DNA of 64,000 bases from Geomobilimonas luticola (GCF_018476905.1 NZ_JAHCVK010000004.1:1-64000), one strand, 5' to 3'. Positions 1 to 9,078 are shown, counted from the first letter of the stretch. Program-made: numbers and translations. Notes: generated by a model not told the origin, from the sequence alone.

Positions 1-84
1 ACTCGCAACACCCCCCTGCCATATCACCTGCACCACTAGCGCTATCACCGTTACGGTAAAGAGGTTTCTCATTACGGTTGACAT
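1..84 (-). CDS. N-terminus of a secreted protein, cut by the window edge
   Basis: On the minus strand an ATG at 84 follows AGGGGTG at a 6-nt spacing and opens a frame that runs off the left edge. The 28 visible residues start MSTVMRNLFTVTVIALVVQ and end GGVAS, which reads as a signal peptide: a short basic start, a hydrophobic core and small residues near the likely cleavage site. A second in-frame ATG (residue 5, MRNL) is an alternative start. Nothing of the mature protein is visible, so no function can be given. Confidence 0.5.
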   Translation of the reverse strand, partial: MSTVMRNLFTVTVIALVVQVIWQGGVAS

Positions 85-253
85 ATAAATCACCCCTAAT
101 TACTTTGACTTAGGATTCATACCGCTGGCTACAGGAAGTTTCTGGGCGGAAATCCTTTACAGGACAGCAAGTTAAGTGCCATTAATTGAATTATTGATTT
201 ATTCCTATCATTTCAGTTTGTTACGAAAAACATGCGCAGAAACGTTTACCGCA
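85..253. other. Intergenic region, AT-rich
   Basis: This AT-rich stretch lies between the truncated minus-strand gene at the left edge and the terminator of the next minus-strand gene. It should hold the promoter of the edge gene. I see no convincing -35/-10 pair and no coding frame with a ribosome site. Confidence 0.4.
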
Positions 254-287
254 TAAAAAAACCGCCTTGCCGGAATGGCAGGACGGT
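254..287 (-). terminator. Rho-independent terminator of the DUF4139 gene
   Basis: Read on the minus strand, ACCGTCCTGCC pairs with GGCAAGGCGGT around a short ATTCC loop and is followed by six T residues. It lies about 70 bp past the stop codon of the DUF4139 gene and probably ends the operon that starts with the DUF1015 gene. Confidence 0.85.
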
Positions 288-359
288 TCGTGGTGAATTC
301 GTGCATTGGCGCGAAACGGTTACGCCAGAACGCGAACTTTGGTGGGGGTGGAAACCTTG

Positions 360-1337
360 TTATCTTCCGCAGGTCATCTCCCGCGTTTCGCCGGGAGCAA
401 CGTCGGCAAAAGGAACCATTCCGAGAAATTCCCCCTGGCGGTAGCAGGTGGCCTCACCAGGTAAGAGAGCACGGTCCGACAGATTCCTGAAGGTGAAGGT
501 AACAACCGGTTGGGGTGTGGAAGCGACCAGCTCTTTCTCCAGCGGCAGGACCAGGGTAGTGACCGGCGCCAGTGGTGCAGCGACGGGTTGAGCGGCAGGA
601 TGGGGGAGGGGGGCATCAAAGGCGCCGGAGACGACCGTTACCATGGCATCCTTGCCGAGTGGCGGAAAGTCGGCCCGCATGACCAGTTCCAGGCGGTTTC
701 CCTCCCGCAGGTGCACGTCATAGACCGGGTGCCACTTCAGATCGGGGCGGAGGTATGAAGCCGTCACCCTTCCCCCCTTTCCGGCCAGCCAGACCCGGGC
801 CACGGTGCCGTCGGCATTGCCGTTTTTCTTCAGAGCAGCCAGTTGTTCTTCAACGCTTTTGAGGTCATGCTCCGTCTTGCGCCGTGACTGGTAGACCCCT
901 TCAAGCTGGGCAATGGCGAAATCGGTGCCCTGGCGGACACTCGCCAGAGGCTCAGGATTGGCCTTGGTTTTCCTCGGAGCCTTGCCGCTCTGAGCCTTGG
1001 CTGCGGCCTTGAAGATATCCTCCCGCGTAGCCAGTGCTTTCAGCCGATCATGGAGGAGTTCCCGCCGTTCCTCCAGCCGGGCAAGTTCCCGGCCAAGCTT
1101 CGGCTCGGGGCGGGCCGGAACCAGTTCGACCCTGCTCAACCGGGTACCCCCCTGCGGACGGATGCGCAGCGAATCGGTGGTTGCCCCGGCAGGGAGAGGT
1201 ATCTCCAGGTAGGAACCCGAAACGGTGACACTGCTCTCTACCCGGGCACCGTCAAGATAGAGCGTAACCGATTTCGTCGCCGCAACCGCCGGCAGTGCAA
1301 CGAGCAGCATACCGATACAACCGAGGACCGTTCGCAT
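360..1337 (-). CDS. DUF4139/MuiA-like secreted protein, short form
   Basis: A 325-residue exported protein. The start is the ATG directly behind GGGGGAAGG, followed by a signal peptide (MRTVLGCIGMLLVALPAVAA). An upstream in-frame GTG would add nine residues but has no ribosome site. Residues about 25-85 resemble the N-terminal DUF4140 beta domain (VTLYLDGARVESSV), residues about 90-170 are a Lys/Glu-rich coiled coil, and the C-terminal half resembles DUF4139 (SYLRPDLKWHPVYDVHL, then VTFTFRNLSDRALLPGE). MuiA-type proteins usually exceed 500 residues, so this one lacks part of the C-terminal domain. It ends cleanly before a terminator, which suggests a short family member and not a broken gene. 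It is the last gene after the FKBP gene. The molecular role of the family is unclear; an envelope role is likely. Confidence 0.7.
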   Translation of the reverse strand: MRTVLGCIGMLLVALPAVAATKSVTLYLDGARVESSVTVSGSYLEIPLPAGATTDSLRIRPQGGTRLSRVELVPARPEPKLGRELARLEERRELLHDRLKALATREDIFKAAAKAQSGKAPRKTKANPEPLASVRQGTDFAIAQLEGVYQSRRKTEHDLKSVEEQLAALKKNGNADGTVARVWLAGKGGRVTASYLRPDLKWHPVYDVHLREGNRLELVMRADFPPLGKDAMVTVVSGAFDAPLPHPAAQPVAAPLAPVTTLVLPLEKELVASTPQPVVTFTFRNLSDRALLPGEATCYRQGEFLGMVPFADVAPGETREMTCGR

Positions 1338-1370
1338 CCTTCCCCCTTGCCCGTTATAGGGCACCGAAGA

Positions 1371-1841
1371 TTATTTCGCCACGTCCAGGAGCTCCACGTC
1401 GAAGATCAGAACCGCATCGGGGGGAATCACCCCACCCGCGCCGGCAGCGCCGTAGCCGAGCTGGGGAGGGACGATCAGCTTCCGCTTCCCCCCGACCTTC
1501 ATGGACAACACGCCCTCGTCCCAACCGGGTATCACCTGACCGGCACCGATGGTGAAAACGAACGGCTCTCCCCGGTCCACCGAACTGTCGAACTTGACGC
1601 CGTTCTCAAGCCAGCCGGTGTAGTGCACCTTTACCGGTTTGCCAGCCGTGGGAGCCGGTCCGCTCCCCACAACCATATCCACATAGGCAAGGCCGGAAGG
1701 AGTCTTCTGCGCATTTGCCGGTAGTGCTGCGGCCACCTTCGCTTCACCGTCGGGCTGTTTCGCTTCTTTCTGGACACAGGCGGGGATCGAAATCGCCACC
1801 ACCAGCAACAACGCCACTATCCATTTTTCCATACTTCTCAC
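1371..1841 (-). CDS. FKBP-type peptidyl-prolyl isomerase, lipoprotein
   Basis: A 156-residue FKBP-type isomerase that would catalyse cis-trans isomerisation of X-Pro bonds in proteins outside the cytoplasm. The chosen start is a GTG five bases after GGAGG; a TTG at 1853 and an ATG at 1832 are alternatives. The N-terminus is a lipoprotein signal ([17 protein letters not shown]), so the protein is probably membrane-anchored. The FKBP domain covers roughly residues 50-156, with [18 protein letters not shown], the [15 protein letters not shown] segment, and GYG followed by IPP and LIFDVELL. These are the conserved pocket and strand motifs. It lies 33 bp upstream of the DUF4139 gene on the same strand. 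Confidence 0.93.
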   Translation of the reverse strand: MRSMEKWIVALLLVVAISIPACVQKEAKQPDGEAKVAAALPANAQKTPSGLAYVDMVVGSGPAPTAGKPVKVHYTGWLENGVKFDSSVDRGEPFVFTIGAGQVIPGWDEGVLSMKVGGKRKLIVPPQLGYGAAGAGGVIPPDAVLIFDVELLDVAK

Positions 1842-1893
1842 ACCATCCTCCAACTCAGATGTTGATGTTAATTCAAAACTCAGAACTCAAGTA

Positions 1894-2358
1894 TTAAAGT
1901 CCGCCTAACCCCAGAATGATCGTCCATTCCTCCGGTGTCACCGTCTGGATCGACAGTCTGCTCCGCTGCAGGAGCACCATCCCGGCCAGCAAGGGATGGG
2001 CCTTCAGCTCGGCAAGGGTGACCGGCCGCCTGAAGGCTTCCCCGTACCGGACATCGACCATATACCAGATGGGATTATCGGCCGAACTCTTGGGGTCGAA
2101 ATGCTCGCTCGCCGGGTCGCAGGCAGTCCAGTCCGGATAACCGGCCCGCACTACCCACGCGGTACCCGCTATGTGGGGCTCGGGGATGTTGCTGTGGTAG
2201 AAGAGCACCCCGTCCCCCACCTGCACCTGGTCCCGCAGGAAATTGCGGGCCTGGAAATTCCGCACCCCGTCCCACTGCTCGGTCTGCCCGGGCCGCTGCG
2301 CCAGATCATCGAAGGAGAAACATCCCGGTTCCGATTTGAAGAGCCAGTAATTCGTCAT
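1894..2358 (-). CDS. EVE-domain protein (ThyN1-like)
   Basis: A 154-residue single-domain protein of the EVE family, a PUA/YTH-related fold thought to bind modified bases in RNA or DNA. It has the family N-terminus MTNYWLFKSEP, then WDGVRNFQARNFLRD, the GDGVLFYHSN segment and the late WYMVDVRY/LQRSRLSIQTVTPEEW segment, and the length is normal for the family. The start codon overlaps the stop of the DUF1015 gene by one base (TGATG), so the two are probably translationally coupled; no independent ribosome site is seen. The exact ligand is not known. Confidence 0.9.
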   Translation of the reverse strand: MTNYWLFKSEPGCFSFDDLAQRPGQTEQWDGVRNFQARNFLRDQVQVGDGVLFYHSNIPEPHIAGTAWVVRAGYPDWTACDPASEHFDPKSSADNPIWYMVDVRYGEAFRRPVTLAELKAHPLLAGMVLLQRSRLSIQTVTPEEWTIILGLGGL

Positions 2359-3599
2359 CAGGATAGCAGATGAACAAACAGGCCCGACCTCAACTTCGGC
2401 TCAAACCACGTCGACTTGGGCGGCATAATCTTGTTCGCATCCGCCAGTTCCATCAACTCCTCCATGGAGGTCGGATGGAGGGAGAAGGCCACTTCGTACT
2501 CACCGCTCGCCACCAGCCGTTCCAGTTCCTCCACCCCCCGGATTCCGCCGACGAAATTGATCCGCTGGTCGGTACGGGGGTTGCGCACCCCGAGGACCGG
2601 GTTGAGGAGGTTGTTCTGCAGGATGGAGACGTCGAGCCGTTCCACCGCATCCTCTTCCGTAAAGGAGCCCTCCCTGGCCCGCAGTTCGTACCACTTGCCG
2701 TCCAGGTACATGCCGAACTGGTGACGTCCGGCCGGCGTGAAGCTGCCGTTTACCGGGTCGATCTCGAACCGGGCGGCCACCTTGGCCATGAACTCCGCGA
2801 TGGTATGCCCGTTGAGATCCTTAACCACCCGATTGTACGGCATGATGTTCATCTCGTTGTCGGGAAAGATAACGGTCAGGAAGTAGTTGTACTCTTCCGT
2901 ACCGTCATGGGCGGGGTTTTTTGCCCGGCGCATGTCCCGCACCCGGCTGGCGGCAGCGCTCCGGTGGTGACCGTCGGCCACGTAGAGAGTGGGGATGGCA
3001 TGGAACAGGTCGGTCAGCCGGTCGATCCGCTGCCGGTCGTCGATTATCCAGAGGGTGTGGGCTACCCCGTCGTCGGTGGCGAAGTCGTAAGTAGCGGGAC
3101 CGGCCGCAACCTCGGCAACGATGGCGGCGATGGCCGGCTCGTGCCGGAAGGTGTAGAAGACCGGCTCGTCGTTGGCATCCAGGTAGTCGATGTGCATCAC
3201 CCGGTCCTCTTCCTTGTCGGCCCGGGTCAGTTCATGCTTCCTGATCACCCCCGTCTGGTAGTCGTCCACGCCGGAACAGACCACGAGCCCGGTCTGGACG
3301 ATGTTCCTCATCCGCTGCCGGTAAACGTAGTAGCACTCACCATCATCCTGGGTCATGGTGCCGTTCTGCACGAACTGGCGGAGGTTCTCCCGCCCCTTCA
3401 GATAGACCGGCTCGGAGTGGGGGTCAAGCTCCGGGGAAAGATCGATTTCCGGACGCGAGATGTGGAGGAAGCTGTGGGGGTTTCCCGCCGCCATCTCCCG
3501 CGCCTCGGCCACGCTCATGACGTCATAGGGGAGCGCCGCGACCTTCTCGGCCAGCTCCCTCGTTGGTCTGACAGCTCGGAAGGGCTTAATGAATGCCAT
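2358..3599 (-). CDS. DUF1015 family protein
   Basis: A 413-residue DUF1015 protein, normal length for the family. The start ATG has GAGG six bases upstream and gives the family N-terminus IKPFRAVRP, followed by AALPYDVMSVAEAR. Other conserved blocks are the FLHISRPEIDL segment and YVADGHHRSAAA near the middle, a likely active-site or ligand motif with two His residues. The protein is soluble, with no signal peptide. The family has no settled biochemical function, though it often sits next to serA and amino-acid genes in this lineage. Its stop overlaps the EVE gene start by one base. Confidence 0.88.
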   Translation of the reverse strand: MAFIKPFRAVRPTRELAEKVAALPYDVMSVAEAREMAAGNPHSFLHISRPEIDLSPELDPHSEPVYLKGRENLRQFVQNGTMTQDDGECYYVYRQRMRNIVQTGLVVCSGVDDYQTGVIRKHELTRADKEEDRVMHIDYLDANDEPVFYTFRHEPAIAAIVAEVAAGPATYDFATDDGVAHTLWIIDDRQRIDRLTDLFHAIPTLYVADGHHRSAAASRVRDMRRAKNPAHDGTEEYNYFLTVIFPDNEMNIMPYNRVVKDLNGHTIAEFMAKVAARFEIDPVNGSFTPAGRHQFGMYLDGKWYELRAREGSFTEEDAVERLDVSILQNNLLNPVLGVRNPRTDQRINFVGGIRGVEELERLVASGEYEVAFSLHPTSMEELMELADANKIMPPKSTWFEPKLRSGLFVHLLS

Positions 3600-3620
3600 G
3601 CAACACCTCGTAATAAATGA

Positions 3621-3760
3621 AGTTTTGAGTTTTGAGTTATTAATTTTGAGTTAGTGAACACAAATTCCAGCAGACTCGTTCCCAAGCCATAACTTCGTGA
3701 CGAAGCATATTTTGAATTTCAGACTTTCAACTAAAAACTAAAAACTCATAACTCAAAACT
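3621..3760. repeat. AT-rich element with terminal inverted repeats (AGTTTTGAGTT family)
   Basis: The gap between the DUF1015 and NlpC/P60 genes begins with AGTTTTGAGTTTTGAGTTAT and ends with an imperfect inverted copy at 3729-3760 (AACTCATAACTCAAAACT). The arms are about 32 bp around a roughly 75-bp centre. Related AACTCAAAACTC-type sequence occurs near 1865-1895, and a weaker paired form occurs at 8273-8366. It looks like a small non-coding, MITE-like repeat and has no ORF. Confidence 0.6.
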
Positions 3761-3763
3761 GCT

Positions 3764-4579
3764 TTAAAAGTACCGTTTCGCGCCGACGAATCGCGACGCG
3801 AAATAGTTCTCATCCAGGGCCGACACCTTGATGTCGTCCCCCCGGCGGGGAGCGTGAACGAAACGGCCGCTCCCGACATAAATCCCCACGTGGTTGATCT
3901 TCTCCTCCGACTCACCGAAGAAGACCAGGTCCCCGTCCTTCAGATCGTCCCGGCCGACCTGGTCACCGACTTTGTACTGATCCCGGGAAGTGCGGGGGAT
4001 GTTGACACCGCACAGATTGAAGACCGCCCGGACGAAACCGCTGCAATCCATCCCGTCGACCACCGTGTCGCCTCCCCAGCGGTAGGGAATGCCGACGAAG
4101 CGCTCGGCGGTGCGGGCCGCAATCCCCCCCATGTCGCTGGACGTCGTCGGTCGGGATTTGGCGGGCGGGGTTGCCGGTGCGTGTGCAGCTGTCGGCGGCA
4201 ACTGACGCGGCTCCGGCCCCTTCACTTTCCGGGCGGGTGCAGGACGGGGTACGGCGATGAAGAACGCACCCACCAGCTTCTCCGCAACCAGTTTCCTGCC
4301 TGCCTGCTTAGCCGCTTCGTGGGTAGAAAAGTCGCCGAAGCGGACTGCGTAGACGCCGTCCTCCTTCTTGAAGTAGAACGCATCGATCCCCTTCGCCTGC
4401 AGCTTGGCGGCCAACCGCTCGGCGTTCCCCACCTCCTTGAAGGCCCCCACCTGGATCGAATAGCCAAGCCGGCTGATCCCGGCAGGCCCGGCGGTAATCT
4501 TGCGCTGGGCGGCGCAGCCGGTGGTGGCGAGCACCAGGGTAAAATATACGATCCATGCAACGGAAAATAATCGGGTCAT
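3764..4579 (-). CDS. SPOR and NlpC/P60 domain lipoprotein, probable peptidoglycan endopeptidase
   Basis: A 271-residue envelope protein. The start chosen is the ATG giving MTRLFSVAWIVYFTLVLATTGC, a signal with a probable lipobox Cys, although Thr at -3 is atypical. Residues about 40-115 form a SPOR domain (GYSIQVGAFKEVGNAERLAAKL), which binds denuded septal peptidoglycan. A Pro/Ala-rich linker leads to an NlpC/P60 domain from about residue 150. The visible catalytic set is Cys in MDCSGFVR, His in INHVGIYVG and the third polar position in FVHAPR. It would cut D-glutamyl links in stem peptides, probably near the division site. It lies downstream of prfB on the same strand. Confidence 0.92.
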   Translation of the reverse strand: MTRLFSVAWIVYFTLVLATTGCAAQRKITAGPAGISRLGYSIQVGAFKEVGNAERLAAKLQAKGIDAFYFKKEDGVYAVRFGDFSTHEAAKQAGRKLVAEKLVGAFFIAVPRPAPARKVKGPEPRQLPPTAAHAPATPPAKSRPTTSSDMGGIAARTAERFVGIPYRWGGDTVVDGMDCSGFVRAVFNLCGVNIPRTSRDQYKVGDQVGRDDLKDGDLVFFGESEEKINHVGIYVGSGRFVHAPRRGDDIKVSALDENYFASRFVGAKRYF

Positions 4580-4655
4580 ACGGGAATCCTCAACAGCAGA
4601 AAGGGAAAAAAGCTCTCTCAACAGGACAGACAATAATGCCCGGAAACAGGGTTTA

Positions 4656-5769
4656 TCAGTCGTCGGTGACGTTTCGCCTTACCCCCATGAGAAAGGCGAT
4701 GATGAACTCCTCCAGTGCGCCGTCCAGCACCGCATCGGGGTTGCCCGACTCCACGCCGGTACGGAGGTCCTTCACCATCTTGTAGGGGTGGAGCACGTAG
4801 GAGCGGATCTGGCTTCCCCAGCCGATCTCCTTTTTGTCCGCGGAAAGCTCAGCCGCCTGGGCCTCCCGTTCCTGCAACTCTTTTTCGTAGAGCTTGGAGC
4901 GGAGCACCTTGAGGGCCGCCGCCTTGTTCATGTGCTGGCTCCGCTCGCTCTGGCAGGCCACCACGATTCCGGTCGGGAGGTGAGTGATCCGGATAGCCGA
5001 GTCGGTGGTGTTGACATGCTGCCCCCCCGCGCCGCTGGAGCGGTAGGTGTCGATCCGGAGGTCGGACTCGACGATCTTCACCTCGATGTCGTCCTCGATC
5101 TCCGGAAAGGCGAAGACCGACGCGAAAGAGGTATGGCGGCGGGCGTTGCTGTCGAAGGGGGATATGCGCACCAGGCGGTGAATTCCCGCCTCGGCCTTGA
5201 GATAACCGTAAGCGTATTCACCCGTGACGGTGAACGTGGCCGACTTGACCCCCGCCTCGTCCCCCGGCTGGTAATCGGTGATCTCCGTTTTCCACCCCTT
5301 CCGCTCGCAGTAGCGGAGGTACATCCGGAGGAGCATCTCGGCCCAGTCCTGGGCCTCGGTGCCACCGGCGCCGGCGTTTATGGAAAAATAGCAGTTGCTG
5401 GCATCGTGTGGTCCGGAGAGCATCCGCTGGAACTCGGCGCCTTCAACCTCCCGCTCCAGGGAATCGTTGAGCCCACGCACTTCGGCCAGCACCGCCTCGT
5501 CCTCCGCCTCACCCCCCAGCTCGATGAGGATCAGGATGTCCTCCATCTGCCGGTTGAGCCGGTCCCACATCTCGACGGCCTTTTCCATCACCGTCCGCTT
5601 GCGAAGGAGCTGCTGGGCCGCTTCGTTGTCGTCCCAGAAGTCGGGGGCGGCGATCCGCGCCTCCATCTCCTGAATATCCTCCCGCTTGCGATCTATGTCA
5701 AAGAGACCCCCGGAGTTTGGCGATCCGTTCTGCAAGGGCTTCGATACGCGCTACTTCTTCTCTGAACAT
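4656..5769 (-). CDS. prfB: Peptide chain release factor 2, programmed +1 frameshift
   Basis: Release factor 2, about 370 residues, decoding UGA and UAA. Translation starts at the ATG at 5769 (AAAGGAG, 7-nt spacing) and reads 23 codons to RGSL, where an in-frame UGA stops frame 0 (5698-5700). The slippery CTT-TGA-C with GGGGGT just upstream is the classic RF2 autoregulatory +1 site, and the new frame continues DIDRKRED. The catalytic GGQ is present in SSGAGGQHVN, and the stop-codon-reading tripeptide SPF in VRISPFDSNARRH, which marks RF2 and not RF1. Low RF2 favours frameshifting and so restores its own level. Upstream on the same strand is lnt. Confidence 0.97.
5698..5711 (-). promoter_or_regulatory. 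RF2 programmed +1 frameshift site
   Basis: On the minus strand the sequence reads CGGGGGTCTCTTTGAC. An internal Shine-Dalgarno-like GGGGG lies three bases before CTT, followed by the in-frame stop TGA and then C, the poor termination context. The spacing and slippery codon match the well-studied RF2 site, so a ribosome pausing at UGA shifts +1 on CUU. Confidence 0.95.
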
Positions 5770-5821
5770 CACATGCTCCTTTAGTATGACAAGTAAATGA
5801 TTACGGGAAGGGAGAACTGCC

Positions 5822-7384
5822 TCACCTCTGCGATTTTTTCCTTCTGAATCCAAGCACCCCGACAACGGCGGTTCCCGCCAGACAGAGCCCGGCAAACAGA
5901 TCGCCATAACGGCTATAGAAGGTGTCACCCGTTCCGAGACGCACCTCTCCGGTCAGGACCGCTTCCTGGAACAGCCGGGTCGCACCCCGCACATGGCCCC
6001 GGCTGTCGATAATGGCGGTAATACCCGTATTGGTCGCCCTCACCAAGGGAACCCGGTTCTCCACGGCGCGGAAGACGGTCATGGAGAGGTGCTGGTAGGG
6101 GGCAGACGACCGCTTGTACCAGGCGTCGTTGGAAATGTTCACCAGCAGCCGGGCGCCGGCTTGGACGTAGGCGCGGGAAAGCTCGGGGAATATCCCCTCG
6201 AAACAGACCAGTACGCCGATCACCCCTTTGCCGGTATTGAGGGGGACGGCCCGCTTCCCCGGCGAAAAATCGCCGACCCCCTCCACCAGCTTATGGACGA
6301 AGGGGAGGAAACGGGCGAGGGGGACATACTCGCCGAACGGCACCAGGTGAATTTTGTCGCTCCGCCCCAGTTGTTCTCCGGTCGCCGACAGGAGAAAGGC
6401 GCTGTTGAGAAAGTGCCTCCCCTGTTCGTCCTTCTCGACGGCGGGACTGCCGAACACCAGGGGAGTGTGCAACTCCCTGGCCAGGTTCCAGATACGGGGA
6501 GCATAGGTGGGGTCGCTCTGGAAAAAGAACGGTGCGGCGCTCTCAGGCCAGACCACCAGGTCGGTCCCTCCGCCAGCCGCCGCCTGACGGGAAAGCCGCT
6601 CGTAAATGGCGACCGTCGCCTCCACGAAGGCCGGATCCCATTTCACGTCCTGGGAGATATTCCCCTGGATGAGCGCCACCTTGAACGGTTCTCCCTCTTC
6701 CTGCTGGTGAAGGCGGTAAAAGCCGTAACCGGTCATGGCAACAAGCAGGACGAACAGCACCACGGCGCCCCTGGTGGGATATCCTGTTCTCTCCTGCCCG
6801 AAAAGCCCCCGCAGGATACGATAGATGACCACATTGGCCAGGATGATGACGAAACTGAGGCCGTACACCCCGGTCATATCGGCCACCTGGATGAGCGGCA
6901 GGGTACGGAACTGGGAATAGCCGAGGCTTGCCCAGGGGAATCCGGAGAGGAAAAAGGAGCGGAGGTATTCCAGCCCGACCCAGAGCACGGGAAGGGATAC
7001 GAGCGGCGAAACGCCTGCCAGTTCCCCCCTCCGCATGAGCCAGACGGGCACGGCCACGAACAGGGCGAGATAGGCCACGAACAGGAGATAGAGGCAGACG
7101 CTCACGCTCCAGTGCAGCTTGCCGTAGGTGACCATCACGATATTGAGCCAGTAGAGAAGCCCTGCAAAGGCGGTCGCACCGCAGACGAAACCGAGCTTGA
7201 ATGCCTTCTCGGGGCTCTTCTTTCCCAGGGACATGAGCAGCGGCACGAAGGCGAACCAGGCGAGCAGGGAAAGGGCCGGCTTGGGAAAGGAGAGGGCCAC
7301 CAGCACGCCGGAGAGGACCGCAAGCAGAAAATCGCGACGTTGAATGGCCTTGAAATCGGGCATGTTGAATCTTCGATAATCCAC
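5822..7384 (-). CDS. lnt: Apolipoprotein N-acyltransferase
   Basis: A 520-residue inner-membrane enzyme that adds the third acyl chain to the N-terminal Cys of lipoproteins. The N-terminal half has several hydrophobic membrane segments, and the C-terminal half is a periplasmic nitrilase-like domain. The catalytic triad is visible: Glu in [12 protein letters not shown], Lys in [14 protein letters not shown] and Cys in [13 protein letters not shown]. The first possible start is a GTG overlapping the corC stop by one base (TAGTG); an ATG at 7363 is a reasonable alternative. Order corC-lnt-prfB is common in related genomes. It serves the many lipoproteins in this window. Confidence 0.96.
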   Translation of the reverse strand: MDYRRFNMPDFKAIQRRDFLLAVLSGVLVALSFPKPALSLLAWFAFVPLLMSLGKKSPEKAFKLGFVCGATAFAGLLYWLNIVMVTYGKLHWSVSVCLYLLFVAYLALFVAVPVWLMRRGELAGVSPLVSLPVLWVGLEYLRSFFLSGFPWASLGYSQFRTLPLIQVADMTGVYGLSFVIILANVVIYRILRGLFGQERTGYPTRGAVVLFVLLVAMTGYGFYRLHQQEEGEPFKVALIQGNISQDVKWDPAFVEATVAIYERLSRQAAAGGGTDLVVWPESAAPFFFQSDPTYAPRIWNLARELHTPLVFGSPAVEKDEQGRHFLNSAFLLSATGEQLGRSDKIHLVPFGEYVPLARFLPFVHKLVEGVGDFSPGKRAVPLNTGKGVIGVLVCFEGIFPELSRAYVQAGARLLVNISNDAWYKRSSAPYQHLSMTVFRAVENRVPLVRATNTGITAIIDSRGHVRGATRLFQEAVLTGEVRLGTGDTFYSRYGDLFAGLCLAGTAVVGVLGFRRKKSQR

Positions 7385-8238
7385 TACGCTTCCGTATCCT
7401 CGTTCTCAGGCAGGATACGTACGATCCTGACCTTGCTGACCCGCCGCTCGTCCGCCTCCAGCACCGTGAACCGGATGGTGCCGTTTTCTATCTCCTCCCC
7501 CACCGCCGGGATGCGGCCGGTGAGATGGAACAGCAGGCCACCGACCGTATCGAATTTCTCCCGCTCGACCTCGATACCGAAGTGCTCTTCCAGTTCCTCG
7601 ATGGGGAGCCGACCGTCCACCACCAGCGAGCCGTCCGCCTCCTGCACCAGCCACTCCTCCTCCACGTCGTACTCGTCCTGGATGTCGCCGACAATCTCCT
7701 CCAGCAGGTCTTCTATGGTGACGAGCCCCGACGTACCGCCGTACTCGTCGACCACGATGGCCAGATGGACCCGCTTTTTCTTGAATTCCTGCAGCAGTTC
7801 CTCCAGGTTCTTGGTTTCGGGGATGAAATAGGGGGGGCGGAGGATCCGTTTCAGGTCCACCGCCGATTCGTCCATACCCCAGTACTTGAGAAAGTCCTTG
7901 GCGTAGATCAGGCCGATGATGTTGTCCGTGGTGCCGTCGTAAACGGGAAGACGGGAATGGCCGCAGCCGACGATCGCCTGCAGCACCTCCTGCACCGTGG
8001 CGTCCACCGGTACGCAGGCCATGTCGGTCCGGGGAACCATGATCTCCCGCGCCGTCGTGTCCCGCAGGGCGAAAATAGAACGGATCATCTCGTTTTCTTC
8101 TTCGTTGATGAGCCCCTCTTCCTCGCCGGCGTCCATCAGGTCCTGGATCTCTTCCTCGGTGATCCTGCGCCGTCCCGACAAGAACCTGCTCACCGCTTCC
8201 AGCAAACCCGGCCGTTTCCTGCCAGACCCTTCTTCCAC
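7384..8238 (-). CDS. corC: CorC/HlyC-type CBS-pair transporter-associated protein
   Basis: A 284-residue cytoplasmic protein with a GTG start placed eight bases after AGGAGG. After an acidic N-terminal segment ([19 protein letters not shown]), it has a CBS pair (residues about 65-190, with [12 protein letters not shown] and [20 protein letters not shown]) and a C-terminal CorC/HlyC domain ([17 protein letters not shown], then [16 protein letters not shown]). Related proteins bind AMP/ATP and associate with magnesium or cobalt efflux. No membrane domain is present, so this is the soluble form. It is followed directly by lnt. Confidence 0.92.
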   Translation of the reverse strand: MEEGSGRKRPGLLEAVSRFLSGRRRITEEEIQDLMDAGEEEGLINEEENEMIRSIFALRDTTAREIMVPRTDMACVPVDATVQEVLQAIVGCGHSRLPVYDGTTDNIIGLIYAKDFLKYWGMDESAVDLKRILRPPYFIPETKNLEELLQEFKKKRVHLAIVVDEYGGTSGLVTIEDLLEEIVGDIQDEYDVEEEWLVQEADGSLVVDGRLPIEELEEHFGIEVEREKFDTVGGLLFHLTGRIPAVGEEIENGTIRFTVLEADERRVSKVRIVRILPENEDTEA

Positions 8239-8272
8239 AACCAGACCCTCCTGAAAAAAATCAATTATGGAT

Positions 8273-8366
8273 GTTGAATTATGAGTTTTGAATTGAAATC
8301 CATAGTGACAACGTAATGATTAGCTTACGAATTTTCTTTGCTTTTACTTCATAATTCATACTCTCA
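8273..8366. repeat. AT-rich inverted repeat in the dgkA-corC gap
   Basis: GTTGAATTATGAGTTTTGAA at the left end is weakly matched by an inverted GTTGAGAGTATGAATTATGA at the right. It resembles the AACTCAAAACT-type repeat at 3621-3760 and lies between two genes of the same strand. No coding capacity. Confidence 0.4.
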
Positions 8367-8370
8367 ACCT

Positions 8371-9078
8371 TTATCGCAAGGTTCGAAACAGCAACATGAC
8401 GACGAGGGTGATGATCGTACCGGTAACCGCACCGAGGAATACCTCCCGCAGAGAGTGGATGCGGAGAAGCAGCCGGGAGTGGCTCACCATCACGGCCATG
8501 GCAATGACCAGGATGGAGATGATGGGATCCTGGGTGAGAATCGATACCAGCGTGGCGATAGCGAAGGCGACTGCCGCATGCCCGCTCGGCAGTCCACCTT
8601 CCAGCGGTGTTCCTTTACCGGAGACCGCCTTGAGGATCACCACCGCGATCACCACCATGAGGAGCGAAACCACCGCCACCATCTCGGTGGGAGAACCTGC
8701 CATGGCGAGCGCCTCCTTGTAGACGGGGAACATGTACCGGGAGAGGATGAGGTACCCCATGACCGCCGCGCCGATGGAGGCGACGAGCACCGCTCCCGCC
8801 GCCACGTCCTTGGCAATCTTGGCCACGGGATGATACTCCGGACTGACCAGGTCCACCAGCGCTTCGATGGCGGTATTCAACAGCTCGGCAAACAGGACGA
8901 AGCAGATGGAAACCGTGAGAAGCGTGAATTCCAGCGGCGAAACCCGGAGGAAGAGCACCGTCACGAGGAGCACGAGAGCCGCAAGAAAATGCCAGCGCAT
9001 GTGCTTCTGGGTCCGGGCGGTATGGATGATCCCCTCGATGGCGCAGTTGACGGAATCTATGAAGCGCGTCGGTTTCAC
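8371..9078 (-). CDS. Diacylglycerol/undecaprenol kinase fused to a PAP2 phosphatase
   Basis: A 235-residue integral membrane protein combining two lipid-active domains. Residues about 1-115 are a DgkA-type kinase: ARTQKHMRWHF, LFAELLNTAIEALVDLV and KIAKDVAAGAVL, with the conserved Glu and Asp residues. Residues about 125-235 are a PAP2-type phosphatase, with KAVSGKGTPLEGGLPSGHAA and SHSRLLLRIHSLREVF, which carry the Lys, Ser-Gly-His and Arg/His residues. The GTG start overlaps the ybeY stop by four bases (GTGA), indicating coupling. The kinase could recycle undecaprenol, and the phosphatase could remove phosphate from the same carrier class. Which lipid each half uses is inference. Confidence 0.9.
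   Translation of the reverse strand: MKPTRFIDSVNCAIEGIIHTARTQKHMRWHFLAALVLLVTVLFLRVSPLEFTLLTVSICFVLFAELLNTAIEALVDLVSPEYHPVAKIAKDVAAGAVLVASIGAAVMGYLILSRYMFPVYKEALAMAGSPTEMVAVVSLLMVVIAVVILKAVSGKGTPLEGGLPSGHAAVAFAIATLVSILTQDPIISILVIAMAVMVSHSRLLLRIHSLREVFLGAVTGTIITLVVMLLFRTLR

Noticed and set aside
5993-7831. Long plus-strand frame of 612 codons across lnt and corC
   Set aside because: It is antisense to two well-supported genes, has no ribosome site and consists of biased His/Gly/Pro-rich sequence typical of GC-rich shadow frames.
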